64,000 nt of DNA from JANPCX01 sp050916095 (GTDB lineage Bacteria; Pseudomonadota; Gammaproteobacteria; Burkholderiales; Burkholderiaceae_C). Shown piece after piece: positions 1 to 9,800 of the stretch. The DNA lies in the NCBI GenBank assembly GCA_050916095.1, contig CP050901.1, forward strand, positions 496,001-560,000. Reading direction: 5' to 3'. The notes under the pieces are model-generated. The model had not been told where the DNA came from and made no database searches. It was given only the letters and a program-made list of their open reading frames with translations. Made by a program: the position numbers and the translations under genes. Within the stretch, counting starts at the first letter, position 1, and each line of letters opens with the position of its first letter.

Positions 1-1
1 C

Positions 2-103
2 CGCAGGGGTGTACAAGGTGTCGAGGCGCTGTCTTCACTGCGCGAAATTTCGGAGCACATCGTATCCTGGCGAGCTGCTCATCAACCTGCCGTCGCGGCT
101 TGA
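2..103 (+). CDS. Possible 3' end of an upstream gene
   Basis: An open frame enters from the left edge and stops at TGA 101-103. The 33 visible residues (ending AAHQPAVAA) have an amphipathic, protein-like composition, whereas the other two forward frames look random. Nothing in it can be recognised. It could be the C-terminus of a gene that begins outside the window, or chance. Confidence 0.3.
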   Translation, partial: RRGVQGVEALSSLREISEHIVSWRAAHQPAVAA

Positions 104-206
104 CCTTGCACTGTCCTTCGCAAAACCTACCGTCAAAGGGGGCATGGTGAACGACATTCACCATCGGTGACTAGAATTACCGCAAATTACCTCGCGGAAA
201 ACTCTC

Positions 207-1085
207 ATGGCCTCCATGCTGTACCCGGAACTCTTCAAACAACTCGAAGCCGTGCGCTGGAGCATGGACACGGACATTCCGTGGGATCGTTTTGATGCTG
301 GCCTGCTCACCGAAGAGCAAGCCCAAACCATCAAGATGAACGCCATCACCGAGTGGGCCGCACTGCCGGCCACCGAAATGTTTCTGCGTGACAACCGCGA
401 CGACAGCGATTTTTCTGCCTTCATGAGTGTGTGGTTCTTTGAAGAACAAAAACACTCCTTGGTGCTGATGGAGTACCTGCGTCGTTTCCGGCCCGAACTG
501 GTGCCGACCGAAGAAGAGCTGCATGAAGTGCGTTTTGAGTTCGACCCCGCGCCGGCGCTGGAAACCCTGATGCTGCACTTTTGCGGCGAAATTCGCCTCA
601 ACCATTGGTACCGCCGGGCTGCCGAATGGCACAGTGAACCGGTGATCAAAGCCATCTATGAAACCTTGGCCCGCGACGAAGCCCGCCACGGCGGCGCTTA
701 CTTGCGCTACATGAAGCGTGCCATGCAAAAGTTCGGTGACGAAGCGCGTGCCGCGTTCGCCAAGGTGGGTGTGCTCATGGCCAGTGCCCGCCGCACCGCC
801 CAGGCTTTGCACCCGACCAATTTGCATGTGAACGAAAAATTGTTCCCCCGGGACACGGTGCAAAGCCGCATGCCCAACCCGCTGTGGTTAGAGCAGTGGC
901 TGGACAAACAAATTCAGTTTGATGCTGTCTGGGAAGGCAAGGTGGTGGAGCGCATCCTGCACAACATGAGTTTGCTGATGGAACGCAGTTTTGTCAGCGT
1001 GCAAGAACTGAACCGTTTTCGTAAAGAAGTGACTGCTGCAGTGGCCGCCAAAGCCGTGCTGGCGGGTGGTTTGCAGCCAAGTTGA
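207..1085 (+). CDS. Ferritin-like diiron protein, acyl-ACP desaturase-like
   Basis: The 292-residue protein carries the two-part diiron signature of the ferritin-like / acyl-ACP desaturase superfamily: E79-E80-x-x-H83 (FEEQKHS) and D157-E158-x-R-H161 (ARDEARHGG), with E57 and E128 as further candidate ligands on the neighbouring helices. Plant-type desaturases have EENRH and DEKRH at these places, so a di-iron oxidase or desaturase acting on an acyl chain is the natural reading; the substrate cannot be told. The protein is all-helical and soluble, with no signal peptide. ATG at 207 is the first good start. The gene stands alone, and its original terminator hairpin is interrupted by an IS4-family element 36 bp downstream of the stop codon. 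Confidence 0.8.
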   Translation: MASMLYPELFKQLEAVRWSMDTDIPWDRFDAGLLTEEQAQTIKMNAITEWAALPATEMFLRDNRDDSDFSAFMSVWFFEEQKHSLVLMEYLRRFRPELVPTEEELHEVRFEFDPAPALETLMLHFCGEIRLNHWYRRAAEWHSEPVIKAIYETLARDEARHGGAYLRYMKRAMQKFGDEARAAFAKVGVLMASARRTAQALHPTNLHVNEKLFPRDTVQSRMPNPLWLEQWLDKQIQFDAVWEGKVVERILHNMSLLMERSFVSVQELNRFRKEVTAAVAAKAVLAGGLQPS

Positions 1086-1101
1086 TCACCAAGACACCAA
1101 G

Positions 1102-1121
1102 AAAAAAGCCCGCGTGATGCG
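1102..1121. terminator. Left half of a rho-independent terminator split by IS4-family insertion
   Basis: Six A residues followed by GCCCGCGTGATGCG match the left part of a hairpin whose right part (GCGGGC then seven T) lies at 2523-2538. Removing the IS and one copy of the 11-bp repeat CGCGTGATGCG restores A6-GCCCGC-GTGAT-GCGGGC-T7, a bidirectional terminator between the convergent desaturase-like and GST genes. Confidence 0.8.
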
Positions 1122-1161
1122 CAATGCCAGTCAGTTAAGGGGCAGGCATTCAAGGCCGGGT

Positions 1162-1193
1162 AAAAAGGGACGTGTTGATCACGTCCCTTTTTT
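1162..1193. terminator. Terminator hairpin at the left end of the IS, just before the transposase start
   Basis: AAAAA, then GGGACGTG (1167-1174), loop TTGAT, CACGTCCC (1180-1187), then six T ending directly at the ATG at 1194. This is a strong bidirectional rho-independent terminator. It should stop read-in transcription from outside before it reaches the transposase, a known self-restraint strategy of IS elements. No Shine-Dalgarno sequence fits between it and the ATG. Confidence 0.75.
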
Positions 1194-2504
1194 ATGGAAT
1201 TTCAAGTAGAGCTGTCGCAAACGCTAAACAAGACCCCAGCGTGTTTGGACGGATTGAGCGAGCTGATTGACCCGTTGTGGATCCACCAAGCCTTGGCGGC
1301 CACAGGTAAGGCCTCCATCAGGCGACGAAGACTACCCGCTGAGCATGTGGTGTGGCTGGTCATTGGCTTGGCGCTGTTCAGGAATCAGCCCATCTGGCAT
1401 GTGGTGCGGCAACTCGATTTGATGCTGGACACACCAAAGCCGGTGTGTGCTGCGAGCGCGGCGATACAAACGCGCCAGCGTTTGGGCGATGAACCGCTGG
1501 CGAACCTGTTCAAGCAGCTCACCCAAGCATGGGGCGCGCAGCGCGACTCTCATGACACGGGATTGAACGGCCTGCGCGTGCTGGCCGTGGATGGCGTGGT
1601 CTGGTCAGCCCCGGACACACCTGAGAATCGCGAAGGTTTGGGTTGCTGCGCCAACCAGCATGGCGCGGGCAGTTGGCCCCAACTGCGTGCCGTGTGCCTG
1701 ATGGATACGCACAGCCACGAACTCATGGATGCTCAATTAGGAGCCATGACGCAAGGCGAGCTCACCTTGGCCGCCAGTCTGCAAGTGCCCGACGAGTCCA
1801 TCACGGTGTTTGACCGGGCCTACTTCTCAGCCGCTTTCCTGCTGCAGTGGCAGCAACAGGGCAGGGATCGTCACTGGCTCATGCGTGCCAAGGACAACTT
1901 GCGCCATGAGATCGTCGCCACCCACGGCCCAGGGGACTACACGATACGCATGCCCGTATCGCAGCAAGCACGCAAGCTCGCACCAGAACTGCCGCTGTGG
2001 TGGCAGGCGCGCCTGATTGAAGTACAGCTGGGTACACGCACGCGTCGCTTCATCACCTCGCTGAACGATCCCAAGCGTTATCCGGTCAAACAACTGGCCG
2101 CCCTGTACTGTCAGCGCTGGGAGATTGAGCTGGGTTTTCGGGAGATCAAACAGTCCTTGCAAGCCAACAGTTTTGTCTTGCGTAGCAAACAACCAGGCTT
2201 GGTGCGACAAGAGATTTGGGGCGTCCTCATCGCCTATACCTTGTTGCGTCGGCAAATGCGGCTGATGGCGCAGCACCTGAAAGTGCCACCTGTACGCATC
2301 GGCTTTCATGTGGCCTGTATTGCCATCATTGAACTGCTGCGCTTTGCGCCGCTGGAATCTGCCGCTACCTTGCCCAAGCGATTGAGCGTGCTTTACGAGC
2401 AGGCCCATATCTTCCTCCTGCCACCTCGGCGCTCTCGCTCTTGCCCCAGAGTTGTCAAACACAGAGCTTCCAAGTACCCAAGAAAAATGCCAGTCAGTTC
2501 TTAA
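1194..2504 (+). CDS. IS4-family transposase
   Basis: This 436-residue DDE transposase of the IS4 family cuts and rejoins the element ends. Visible catalytic context: first Asp in LAVDGVVW (about residue 130), second Asp in TVFDRAYFS (about 205), and the YREK-like signature YCQRWEIELGFREIKQ (about residues 305-320) containing the catalytic Glu. The N-terminal IS4 region (residues 1-110) is present. The stop codon lies inside the right inverted repeat. The frame is intact, so the enzyme is probably functional. The ATG at 1194 abuts the T-run of a terminator and has no visible ribosome site, so the true start may be slightly downstream or initiation may be deliberately poor. Confidence 0.92.
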   Translation: MEFQVELSQTLNKTPACLDGLSELIDPLWIHQALAATGKASIRRRRLPAEHVVWLVIGLALFRNQPIWHVVRQLDLMLDTPKPVCAASAAIQTRQRLGDEPLANLFKQLTQAWGAQRDSHDTGLNGLRVLAVDGVVWSAPDTPENREGLGCCANQHGAGSWPQLRAVCLMDTHSHELMDAQLGAMTQGELTLAASLQVPDESITVFDRAYFSAAFLLQWQQQGRDRHWLMRAKDNLRHEIVATHGPGDYTIRMPVSQQARKLAPELPLWWQARLIEVQLGTRTRRFITSLNDPKRYPVKQLAALYCQRWEIELGFREIKQSLQANSFVLRSKQPGLVRQEIWGVLIAYTLLRRQMRLMAQHLKVPPVRIGFHVACIAIIELLRFAPLESAATLPKRLSVLYEQAHIFLLPPRRSRSCPRVVKHRASKYPRKMPVSS

Positions 2505-2516
2505 CTGACTGGCATT
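2486..2516 (-). terminator. Hairpin formed by the IS right end; terminator for minus-strand transcripts
   Basis: AATGCCAGTCAGTT (2486-2499) is an inverted copy of the right terminal repeat (2503-2516) separated by CTT, giving a perfect 14-bp stem. Read on the minus strand it is followed by five T residues, so it can end transcripts arriving from the convergent GST gene and protect the transposase gene from antisense transcription. Confidence 0.6.
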
Positions 2517-2517
2517 A

Positions 2518-2538
2518 CGCGTGATGCGGGCTTTTTTT
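2518..2538. terminator. Right half of the split terminator
   Basis: CGCGTGATGCG (second copy of the target duplication) followed by GGC and seven T. It is the counterpart of the left half at 1102-1121. Alone it can form only a 3-bp stem, so the original terminator is probably inactive. Confidence 0.7.
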
Positions 2539-2556
2539 GTGGCAAGCGCCACAGCG

Positions 2557-3219
2557 TCACAGGATGTTGCCCTTGGCGATCATCGCTTTTTGCACCACTT
2601 CACGCTCCGTCTTCACGCGTTGTGCGCTGGCTCGTTCTTCAATGAGTTGGGTATAGGGCCTGATGTCGATGCCTTGCGTTTGCAGGAAATTTTCCCCGTA
2701 AACCGCTTTGGTCGCCAATCCCAAGAGGGGCAGTGATACCCAAGCACAGCAATCCGCCCATGTGAAGTGGTCACCCGCGACGTAGGGGGAAAAACGCGCC
2801 AAACGTTTGAAGCCACTCAGGTTTTTTTCCAGCGTTGGACGAATCCACGCGGCCAGCTTTGAATCCGCTTCGCCACCAAAAAACGCTTGTGCATAGAGGG
2901 GGCGCACGACAAGTTCCAAGTTCAAATCGATGAAGAGGCAAAGCTCTCTGACCTTGACTGCTGAGTAGGGGCTGGATGGCAACAACGGCGGTTGAGGTTG
3001 CAGCGCTTCGAGGTACTCCAAGATGGCTTGGCTTTCGCTAAGCGGGCCATCGGCGGTCAAGAGATAGGGAATTTTCCCCAGCGGAGAAGCCGCCAGCACG
3101 GCCGGGTCGGTCGTGCCGGGGCGCACCATGTGTTCGGAAAACTCCAAACCTTTTTCTAGGAGTGCCAGTTTGACCTTGTTGTAGTAGTTGGAAAGTGGGG
3201 TGCCGTGAAGTTGAATCAT
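2557..3219 (-). CDS. Glutathione S-transferase family protein
   Basis: The 220-residue cytosolic protein begins with a thioredoxin-like glutathione-binding domain (residues 1-75). Visible in it are PLSNYYNKVKLAL at the first helix, cis-proline context GKIPYL (48-53) and the SES motif (61-63) that contacts the glutathione gamma-glutamyl group. An all-helical C-terminal domain follows (about 90-210) with the N-capping FTWADC motif. The reaction is conjugation or reduction with glutathione; the substrate cannot be read. It is transcribed towards the IS4 element, whose insertion removed its original terminator. Confidence 0.88.
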   Translation of the reverse strand: MIQLHGTPLSNYYNKVKLALLEKGLEFSEHMVRPGTTDPAVLAASPLGKIPYLLTADGPLSESQAILEYLEALQPQPPLLPSSPYSAVKVRELCLFIDLNLELVVRPLYAQAFFGGEADSKLAAWIRPTLEKNLSGFKRLARFSPYVAGDHFTWADCCAWVSLPLLGLATKAVYGENFLQTQGIDIRPYTQLIEERASAQRVKTEREVVQKAMIAKGNIL

Positions 3220-3304
3220 GAGGTGCCTTGAAGCCGCGATGACAGGTACGCAGTCTAGAAGCGAAGTGCGTGGGCATTGCAGCCAATATCAGCAATGCTG
3301 AGTT

Positions 3305-3931
3305 TCAGCTTTTTTGCCGCTGTGCGCAGACCCGCAGTGCTGCGGTCGTGAGGAACGCGCAAATGACGCCGGCGACCACTCCGCTGGCGTGGGCCCAAGG
3401 CACCACAGCGATGTCCCAGCCGGCGACAACCCGCAACCCCTCTCCCCAGGGTGATTCAGTCCAAATTTTGGCGATCAAGCCCAGGCCGAGGAGGGCGGCA
3501 ATTTGGCGTTGAATTGGCAGTCCGTGAATCATCAGCCAAGTCACCACCACGGCCACACCCGCGTGGGAGATGCCCGACAGGCCGCCGTAGTGCAACACCT
3601 CGGGCAAGGCCAGCAAGGCCAGGTGGCACAGCGGCATGCTCAAGAGCCATGCCAGCGTGGCGGGCCAGTGCATGCGGGCGGCGACGCCCAACCAGGCCAC
3701 CAGCGCCAGTGCCAATAAGTTGCCAACCAAGTGCATGGGGCTGTAGTGCACCCAGGCTGCGGTGTAGAGCCGCCAGGGCTGTGACAGCCACAGTGTGGTT
3801 TGCCAATCTAAGTTCGTGCGCGACAGGCCCAGGAGGACGAGCCACCAGCTTGCCAGGCTGCAGACCCCCAACACGCTGGCGACAGCGCACCAGGATCCGA
3901 TGGGCTGGGCCCAACGATTGTTTCCCCGCAT
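3305..3931 (-). CDS. Rhombosortase-like rhomboid-family intramembrane serine protease
   Basis: The 208-residue, six-helix membrane protein shows the rhomboid core: H67-x3-N71 in MHLVGNLL, the catalytic serine in G117-L-S119-G followed by ISHAG, and the partner histidine H181 in WAHASG near the last helix. Short length and the GLSGISHAG context fit the rhombosortase branch, which processes proteins with GlyGly-CTERM tails, better than GlpG-type rhomboids. No GlyGly-CTERM target is visible in this window. The start lies 6 nt downstream of the glnE stop on the same strand, so the two are probably cotranscribed. Confidence 0.75.
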   Translation of the reverse strand: MRGNNRWAQPIGSWCAVASVLGVCSLASWWLVLLGLSRTNLDWQTTLWLSQPWRLYTAAWVHYSPMHLVGNLLALALVAWLGVAARMHWPATLAWLLSMPLCHLALLALPEVLHYGGLSGISHAGVAVVVTWLMIHGLPIQRQIAALLGLGLIAKIWTESPWGEGLRVVAGWDIAVVPWAHASGVVAGVICAFLTTAALRVCAQRQKS

Positions 3932-3937
3932 GGGCGA

Positions 3938-6706
3938 TCAACCAAACACCGCGTGCCACAAGGCCAATATGTGGCCGCGCTCTGACGCAAGAACGTCGGG
4001 CGTTACTTGGGTGGGTTTTTCGTCCAACCTGGCCTTGTGCTGGGCCCGGCGCAATTCGCGGTAGGCGTCGGCTGCGTGACTGCCTATGCCTGCGGGCAGC
4101 AAGCCGCAGCGCTCGCATGTGCGCAGCAGGGCAATGTTGCCGGCATTGGCCAGCAGGTCTGCATGTTGCTGCGCATGGGCCAGCACCAAAAACTGCACGC
4201 AGAACTCTGCGTCCATCATCCCGCCCGGGCTGTGTTTGACGTCGAAGAGTTCACTTTTGATCGGATGGGCGGCGCGGACTTTTTCGCGCATGGTTTGAAT
4301 TTCGGAGCGCAACTGCGTTTGGTCACGCGGCGCGCACAAGACACTGCGCCTGACGGCTTCAAAACGTTCACCCAGACGCTTCTCACCGGCGCACAGCCTG
4401 GCGCGGCTCAAGGCTTGGTGTTCCCAGGTCCAGGCGGTGTTGCTGCCCCGGCCTGTTTGGTAGTTCTCAAACGAAGTGATGGACGTGACCAATAGGCCCG
4501 AGTTGCCATTGGGGCGTAGCGCGGTGTCAATGTCGAACAACTCGCCGGCCGAGGTGCGAACTGTCAGCCAAGTGATGAGCTTGCGAACGAAGGCACCGTA
4601 GACCTCGGCCACGTGGTCGGGGTCGTCTTCACCGCTGTCGTCGTATACAAAAACCACGTCGAGGTCGCTGCCATAACCCAACTCTTTGCCGCCCAATTTG
4701 CCATAGGCGATGACGGCGAATTGCGGGTCGCTGCGGTGCGCTTGTTTGAGGTGGCTCCAAGTCCATTGCAGCGTGCAGTCCAAGGTGGCATCGGCCAAGG
4801 CAGACAGGTCGTCTGCGACTTGCTCTACCGAAATGTGGCCTTCCACGTCGCGCACCAAGGTGCGAAAGAGTTCGGCATGGTGGGCGCGGCGCAGGGTGTC
4901 AATCAGCGATTCTTCATGAGCCTCACCGCTGCGCTGCCAGGCGCGGTGGCGCTCTTGAAGTTCGGCGGTGAATTCGGTGGCCGCAAAACGACTGTGGAGC
5001 AGGCGCTCGTCGGCGAGCTCATCCACCACGCCCGGATGGCGCATGAGGTAGCGCATGGGCCAACGTGCCATGCCGAGCAAATGCAGCAGGCGATGCTGCA
5101 CCTCGGGCCGCTCCACCAGCAGCGCCAGATAGTTCTCGCGCCTGAGCAGCGGCTCCAGCCAATCGATGAATCGAATGGCGGCGTCCGTGTCGCAGCGCCC
5201 TTCGCTGATGGCTTGCGCGGATCGGCCGATCAGCTTCGCCAAACGCATCTTGCTCTCGTCGCGCAGCGACTGGATGCGGCTTTGTTCGGCCCAGGTTTGC
5301 ACCCGTTGACTCAAACCGGGCGGCAGTCGTTCGATGAACTCGTCGCTGTCGACAGGCACTGGGGGCAAGCCGCAGCCTTTGCCCTTGCATGCGCCAGCAG
5401 CAGAACCTGTTTGTCCCACGCTGAGCAGGGCGTCGAATTCCATGGCGACGAACTCGCGCACCTCGCCGAGTTTGTCCAGCAATTCGCAGGTGTCTGCTTT
5501 GCAAGGCAGATCAAGGCTCAGTGCGATCCAGCGCAAATCCGCATCGTCGGTGGGCAGCAAGTGGGTTTGTTGGTCATCCAAAAACTGAGTGCGGTGTTCC
5601 AGCCGGCGCAGGAAGACATAGGCGTCGGCCAGTTTGTGGGCCTGCTCGGGGCTCATCAAACCCCCGGCAGTGAGTTTGTCCAAGGCCTTGAGTGTGGAAC
5701 GTGTGCGTATTTCAGGAAACTGCCCGCCGCGCACCACCAGTAGCAGTTGAACGATGAACTCAATCTCGCGGATCCCACCACGGGAAAGCTTCACATCGTT
5801 GGCCCGCTCGGGACGTCCGGCGGCACGGCGCTGCGCTTCATCGCGCACTTTGCGGTGCAGTTGGCGTAATCCTTCAAACACGCCGTAGTCGAGGTAGCGG
5901 CGGTAGACGAAGGCGGTGATCAAGGGGCGCATGGGCAAGGCCCTGCCACTGGCAACGCTCTCGCGCGGTGCCACCACGCGGCTTTTCAGCCAGGCAAAAC
6001 GCTCCCACTCGCGGCCTTGAACTTGCAGATACTCCTCCAGCATGGCCATGCTGACAGCCGCAGGGCCAGAGTTGCCGTTGGGGCGCAGTGCCAGGTCCAC
6101 ACGAAACACCTGGCCATCTTCGGTGGTTTCGCCGATCAGGGCATACAGCTGCTTGGCGACTTGTGTGAAGTACTCGTGGGCTGTGATGGGGTTCGCACCA
6201 TCGGTCTGACCATCTTCTTCGTAGACATAAATCAGGTCGATGTCGGATGAGACATTCAGTTCGCGGGCACCGAGTTTGCCCATGCCCACCACCCAAAAAT
6301 CGATGCGCTCTCCCGCCGTGTTGCGCGGCACGCCGTGTTTCTCGTCCAGGTTTTGGCGGGCGTGCTGCAGGGCCAGGTCCAGGGTGGTTTCGGCCAATTC
6401 CGTCATGGCCAAGGTGATGTCCTGCATCACCGCACCGTGTTCAATGTCCAGGACCGCCAAGCGCTCCAACACCAAGTGGCGGGTGATGCGCAAGCTGCTG
6501 GCGAGGGTTTGTCCTTGCGCCAGCAGGGCGTTGACCAGTTCGTGCACATCCTTCGTGCGCGGGATGGCGCCACAGGACAGTGGCAAATGGCTCAACAAAG
6601 CCAGTTCATTTGCGTAACGACGGCGAATGCGCTGCACATAGCGGCTGTGGGTAGCCAGTGCTCTTGGGTTGTGGCTGAGTGCGGCGGGGGAGTCTGAGGT
6701 GTCCAT
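3938..6706 (-). CDS. glnE: Bifunctional glutamine synthetase adenylyltransferase / adenylyl-removing enzyme
   Basis: GlnE attaches AMP to glutamine synthetase when nitrogen is plentiful and removes it when nitrogen is scarce, in response to PII. At 922 residues it is close to the usual 940-950. Both nucleotidyltransferase domains are visible: the N-terminal adenylyl-removing domain with KLGARELNVSSDIDLIYVYE (about residues 140-165) and the C-terminal adenylyltransferase domain with KLGGKELGYGSDLDVVFVYD (about 665-690). The helical linker lies between. ATG at 6706 is 100 bp from the divergent yhdP start. The order glnE next to yhdP and a nitrilase is common in Burkholderiales. Confidence 0.97.
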   Translation of the reverse strand: MDTSDSPAALSHNPRALATHSRYVQRIRRRYANELALLSHLPLSCGAIPRTKDVHELVNALLAQGQTLASSLRITRHLVLERLAVLDIEHGAVMQDITLAMTELAETTLDLALQHARQNLDEKHGVPRNTAGERIDFWVVGMGKLGARELNVSSDIDLIYVYEEDGQTDGANPITAHEYFTQVAKQLYALIGETTEDGQVFRVDLALRPNGNSGPAAVSMAMLEEYLQVQGREWERFAWLKSRVVAPRESVASGRALPMRPLITAFVYRRYLDYGVFEGLRQLHRKVRDEAQRRAAGRPERANDVKLSRGGIREIEFIVQLLLVVRGGQFPEIRTRSTLKALDKLTAGGLMSPEQAHKLADAYVFLRRLEHRTQFLDDQQTHLLPTDDADLRWIALSLDLPCKADTCELLDKLGEVREFVAMEFDALLSVGQTGSAAGACKGKGCGLPPVPVDSDEFIERLPPGLSQRVQTWAEQSRIQSLRDESKMRLAKLIGRSAQAISEGRCDTDAAIRFIDWLEPLLRRENYLALLVERPEVQHRLLHLLGMARWPMRYLMRHPGVVDELADERLLHSRFAATEFTAELQERHRAWQRSGEAHEESLIDTLRRAHHAELFRTLVRDVEGHISVEQVADDLSALADATLDCTLQWTWSHLKQAHRSDPQFAVIAYGKLGGKELGYGSDLDVVFVYDDSGEDDPDHVAEVYGAFVRKLITWLTVRTSAGELFDIDTALRPNGNSGLLVTSITSFENYQTGRGSNTAWTWEHQALSRARLCAGEKRLGERFEAVRRSVLCAPRDQTQLRSEIQTMREKVRAAHPIKSELFDVKHSPGGMMDAEFCVQFLVLAHAQQHADLLANAGNIALLRTCERCGLLPAGIGSHAADAYRELRRAQHKARLDEKPTQVTPDVLASERGHILALWHAVFG

Positions 6707-6806
6707 GGACTTCTACACCGGCATAGGTGGGGGCAAACGGCCACCCCCTGTGCTAGATTGCCCGCCAGGCCATCCGACGGGTGGTCGTTTTTGTATCGCT
6801 GCTTTC

Positions 6807-9800
6807 ATGTCATCCCTCCCGTCGGCCCCTAAAGTTCTCTTGTCACGTCGCTGGGCTGGCTGGTGGCCGCCTCTTCGCCACGGGTTACGTTGGTTTGTCC
6901 GACTCGGTCTGGGCGTGTTGGTGGCCGTGTGGGGCCTGTTGTTGTTGGCTTGGTTGTCGCTTCACTGGCTGATTCTGCCCCATCTGGAGCGATGGCGTGA
7001 CACCCTGGAAACCCATGCCTCGAAGGCTTTAGGGGTATCCGTGAAGTTGGGCCACATCCAAGTCCGTTCTAGCGGCTGGGTGCCGTCCATTGAGTTGCGA
7101 GACGTGCAGTTGTTGGACAAACAAGGCCGGGTGGCGTTGACGCTGCCTCTGGTGACGGCAGCCGTGTCGCCACAATCGCTGCTGCACCTGGATTTGCGGT
7201 TCGACCAGCTCATCATTGACGGCGCGCAAATGGAGGTCCGTCGCGACAAACAGGGTCACGTGTTCATTGCTGGATGGGATTTGCGCCTCGCGCATCCGAA
7301 CAGCCACGTGGCGCAGGACTGGTTGTTCAAGCAGCACGAGGTGGTGGTCCGTGGTGGCAGTGTGCAGTGGGTGGATGAGTTACGCGATGCACCGCCACTG
7401 GCGCTGACCGACGTTCAACTGGTGGTGCGCAACAGCTTGCGTCGCCACCACATTCGATTCGATGCCACGCCACCGGCATCCTGGGGGCAGCGCTTTTCGC
7501 TGCGAGGCCGTTTCACACAGCCCCTCTTAGCGCGCCCTGGGGACTGGCGGCGCTGGACCGGGGCGGGTCATCTGGATATGCCGCAGGCCGACATCAGCGA
7601 GTTGCGCCGCTACGTGGCCCTCCCGTTTGAAATCCAAGAAGGCCAAGGGGGACTGCGTGCGTGGGCGCAGCTCAAATCCGGGGCTTTAGAGTCCGCCACG
7701 CTTGATGTGGCACTGCGTGCGGTGGGCGCGCGGTTGGCGCCGGGTTTGGAGCCCTTGCGGCTGGAGCAGGTGGCGGGGCGATTGATTGGAAAGCGACACA
7801 CTCGTCCAACAGGCAGTTTTTCGAACAAGGCGGGCCAGCAAGAGCTGGAGTTGGCGGGCAAGGGCTTGAGTTTTGCAACCCATGATGGTTTGGTGTGGCC
7901 GAGCAGCGATTTTTCTTTCAAGGTACAGCAACACACCATGCCCGATGGGCAGGTGGTGGTCACGGGCGGGGAACTGCGTGCGCCACAGATGAACCTTGGC
8001 GTCTTGTCGGACATTGGCAGCCGTTTGCCTGTGGGCAGTGCGGTCAACAAACTGTTGCAAGAAGCACAACCTCAAGGCGAGATGACAGGCCTGATGTTGA
8101 GCTGGCAGGGGCCGCTCGACGCGCCGACCGCCTACCAAGCACGTGCCCGTGTCACCGGCTTGTCCTTGGTGGCAAAACCGTCCCCTGAAGAACAAGGTGT
8201 GGGGCGGCCAGGTATTGTCGGAGCCAACGTGGACGTCGAAGCGACACAGGCGGGGGGTAGCAGCAAAGTCACGCTGGACGCAGGGCGTTTGCTTTTACCT
8301 GGTGTGTTCAGCGATCCCGTGCTGGCGTTCGATCAGTTTTCTGCCAATGTGCAGTGGCGCGTGGAGAAGGTGCCTTCTGGCCTGCCTCAGGTCATCGTTA
8401 AATGGAATCAAGTTCGTTTTGCCAACGCGGACATGCAAGGCGAGGTGTCGGGCCAGTGGCGAACGGGCGAGGGCCTCTCGCCAATGGCTGATTCCAGCAG
8501 TGCTGCAGTGCTGCCAGTGGAGGTGCGTGGCAAAGGACAGCGCTTGCCGGGCCACTTGCTTCTTGATGGTCGATTGACGCGTGGTGATGCCGCCAAAATC
8601 AGCCGCTACTTGCCACAAAAAATTCCCGAAAAGGCGCGTGACTACTTACGCCGCGCTCTGAATCAAGGACGAATTTCCGAGGCCACGGTGCGGGTACAAG
8701 GGGATTTGGCAGCGTTCCCTTTCGTCCACGTGAAAAACAAAAACGAAGGCGAGTTTCGTTTCGCTGGAAAAGTGCAGGGTGCGACGTTCGCCTATGTGCC
8801 TGACATGCCGGCCCACGACGATGTGCCAGCTTGGACCTCTCCGTGGCCAGCGCTGACCGATGTCCAAGGCGAAGTGGTCATCTACCGCGACCAGCTCGAT
8901 ATTCGCAATGCGCAGGCCAAGGTGATGGGTGTGTCGCTGAGCAAGGTCAACGGTGAAATCCGCGACCTCGGTCAGAAAGGAAAGACCAGCGTTCGAATTG
9001 ACGGCCAGGGTCGAGGCGAGTTGTCCAAGATGGTGAATTTCGTGAACACCTCGCCGGTCGGAGCGTGGATCGGGCAGGCCTTGGCCGGTGCCAGTGTCAG
9101 CGGAAACAGCGACCTGAATTTGCGCTTGAACTTGCCGATTTTTGATTTCCCAGCCTCGACCGTGCAAGGCAGTGTCGATCTGCTGGGTAACGATCTTCGT
9201 TTGCGCGCTGATTTGCCCCTGCTGGCTGACGCGCGAGGGCGGGTGAACTTCTCCCACCAGGGGTTCTCGCTGCCTGGTGGCATCGTCGCGAAGGCGATCG
9301 GCGGTGAAGTGACCGTCACCGGTGGCAGTCAAGCGGATCACAGCGTGCGATTGTCGGGCTCTGGTATGGCCACCGCCGAAGGATTGCAGGCCACCACCGA
9401 GTTGGGAACACTTGCGCGTTGGGCCACCCACTTTGGTGGACAAACCCGGTACCAACTGGATGTGGGAGTGGCAGGCGGGCGCACAGAAATTGATCTACGC
9501 AGTGACCTCGTCGGGTGGTCATCCCAACTGCCAGACCCCCTGCGCAAGACGGCGCTAACCAGCTGGCCCTTGAGTGTTCAAACCCGCTGGTCTGAAGACA
9601 CACAAGATGCATCGGCACGCACCGAGACGGTCAAAGTAGAGGCCGGCCAAGCGCTGCAAGCCTTGTACATCCGCGAGTGGCCGACGGGTGCCGGCTCAGG
9701 CCCTGCACGGGTCTTGCGCGGCGCTGTGGGTTTGGGCGTGGCCGCACCACCCCTTCCAAGCGTAGGCGTGGTGGCACAGGCCGCATTGCAAAAACTCGAT

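Larger units (their letters stand above)
1122..2517 (+). mobile_element. IS4-family insertion sequence, complete, 1396 bp
   Basis: The ends are near-perfect inverted repeats: AATGCCAGTCAGTTAAG starting at 1123 and its exact complement CTTAACTGACTGGCATT ending at 2516, plus one outer base on each side (C on the left, A on the right). These resemble the ends of IS4 itself. An 11-bp direct repeat CGCGTGATGCG flanks it (1111-1121 and 2518-2528), which fits the 10-13 bp duplications of the family. One transposase gene fills it. The element looks intact and recent because the target duplication is perfect. Confidence 0.93.

Noticed and set aside
4613..5743. 376-codon plus-strand ORF opposite glnE
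   Set aside because: It is a typical high-GC shadow frame; glnE has full domain motifs on the other strand.
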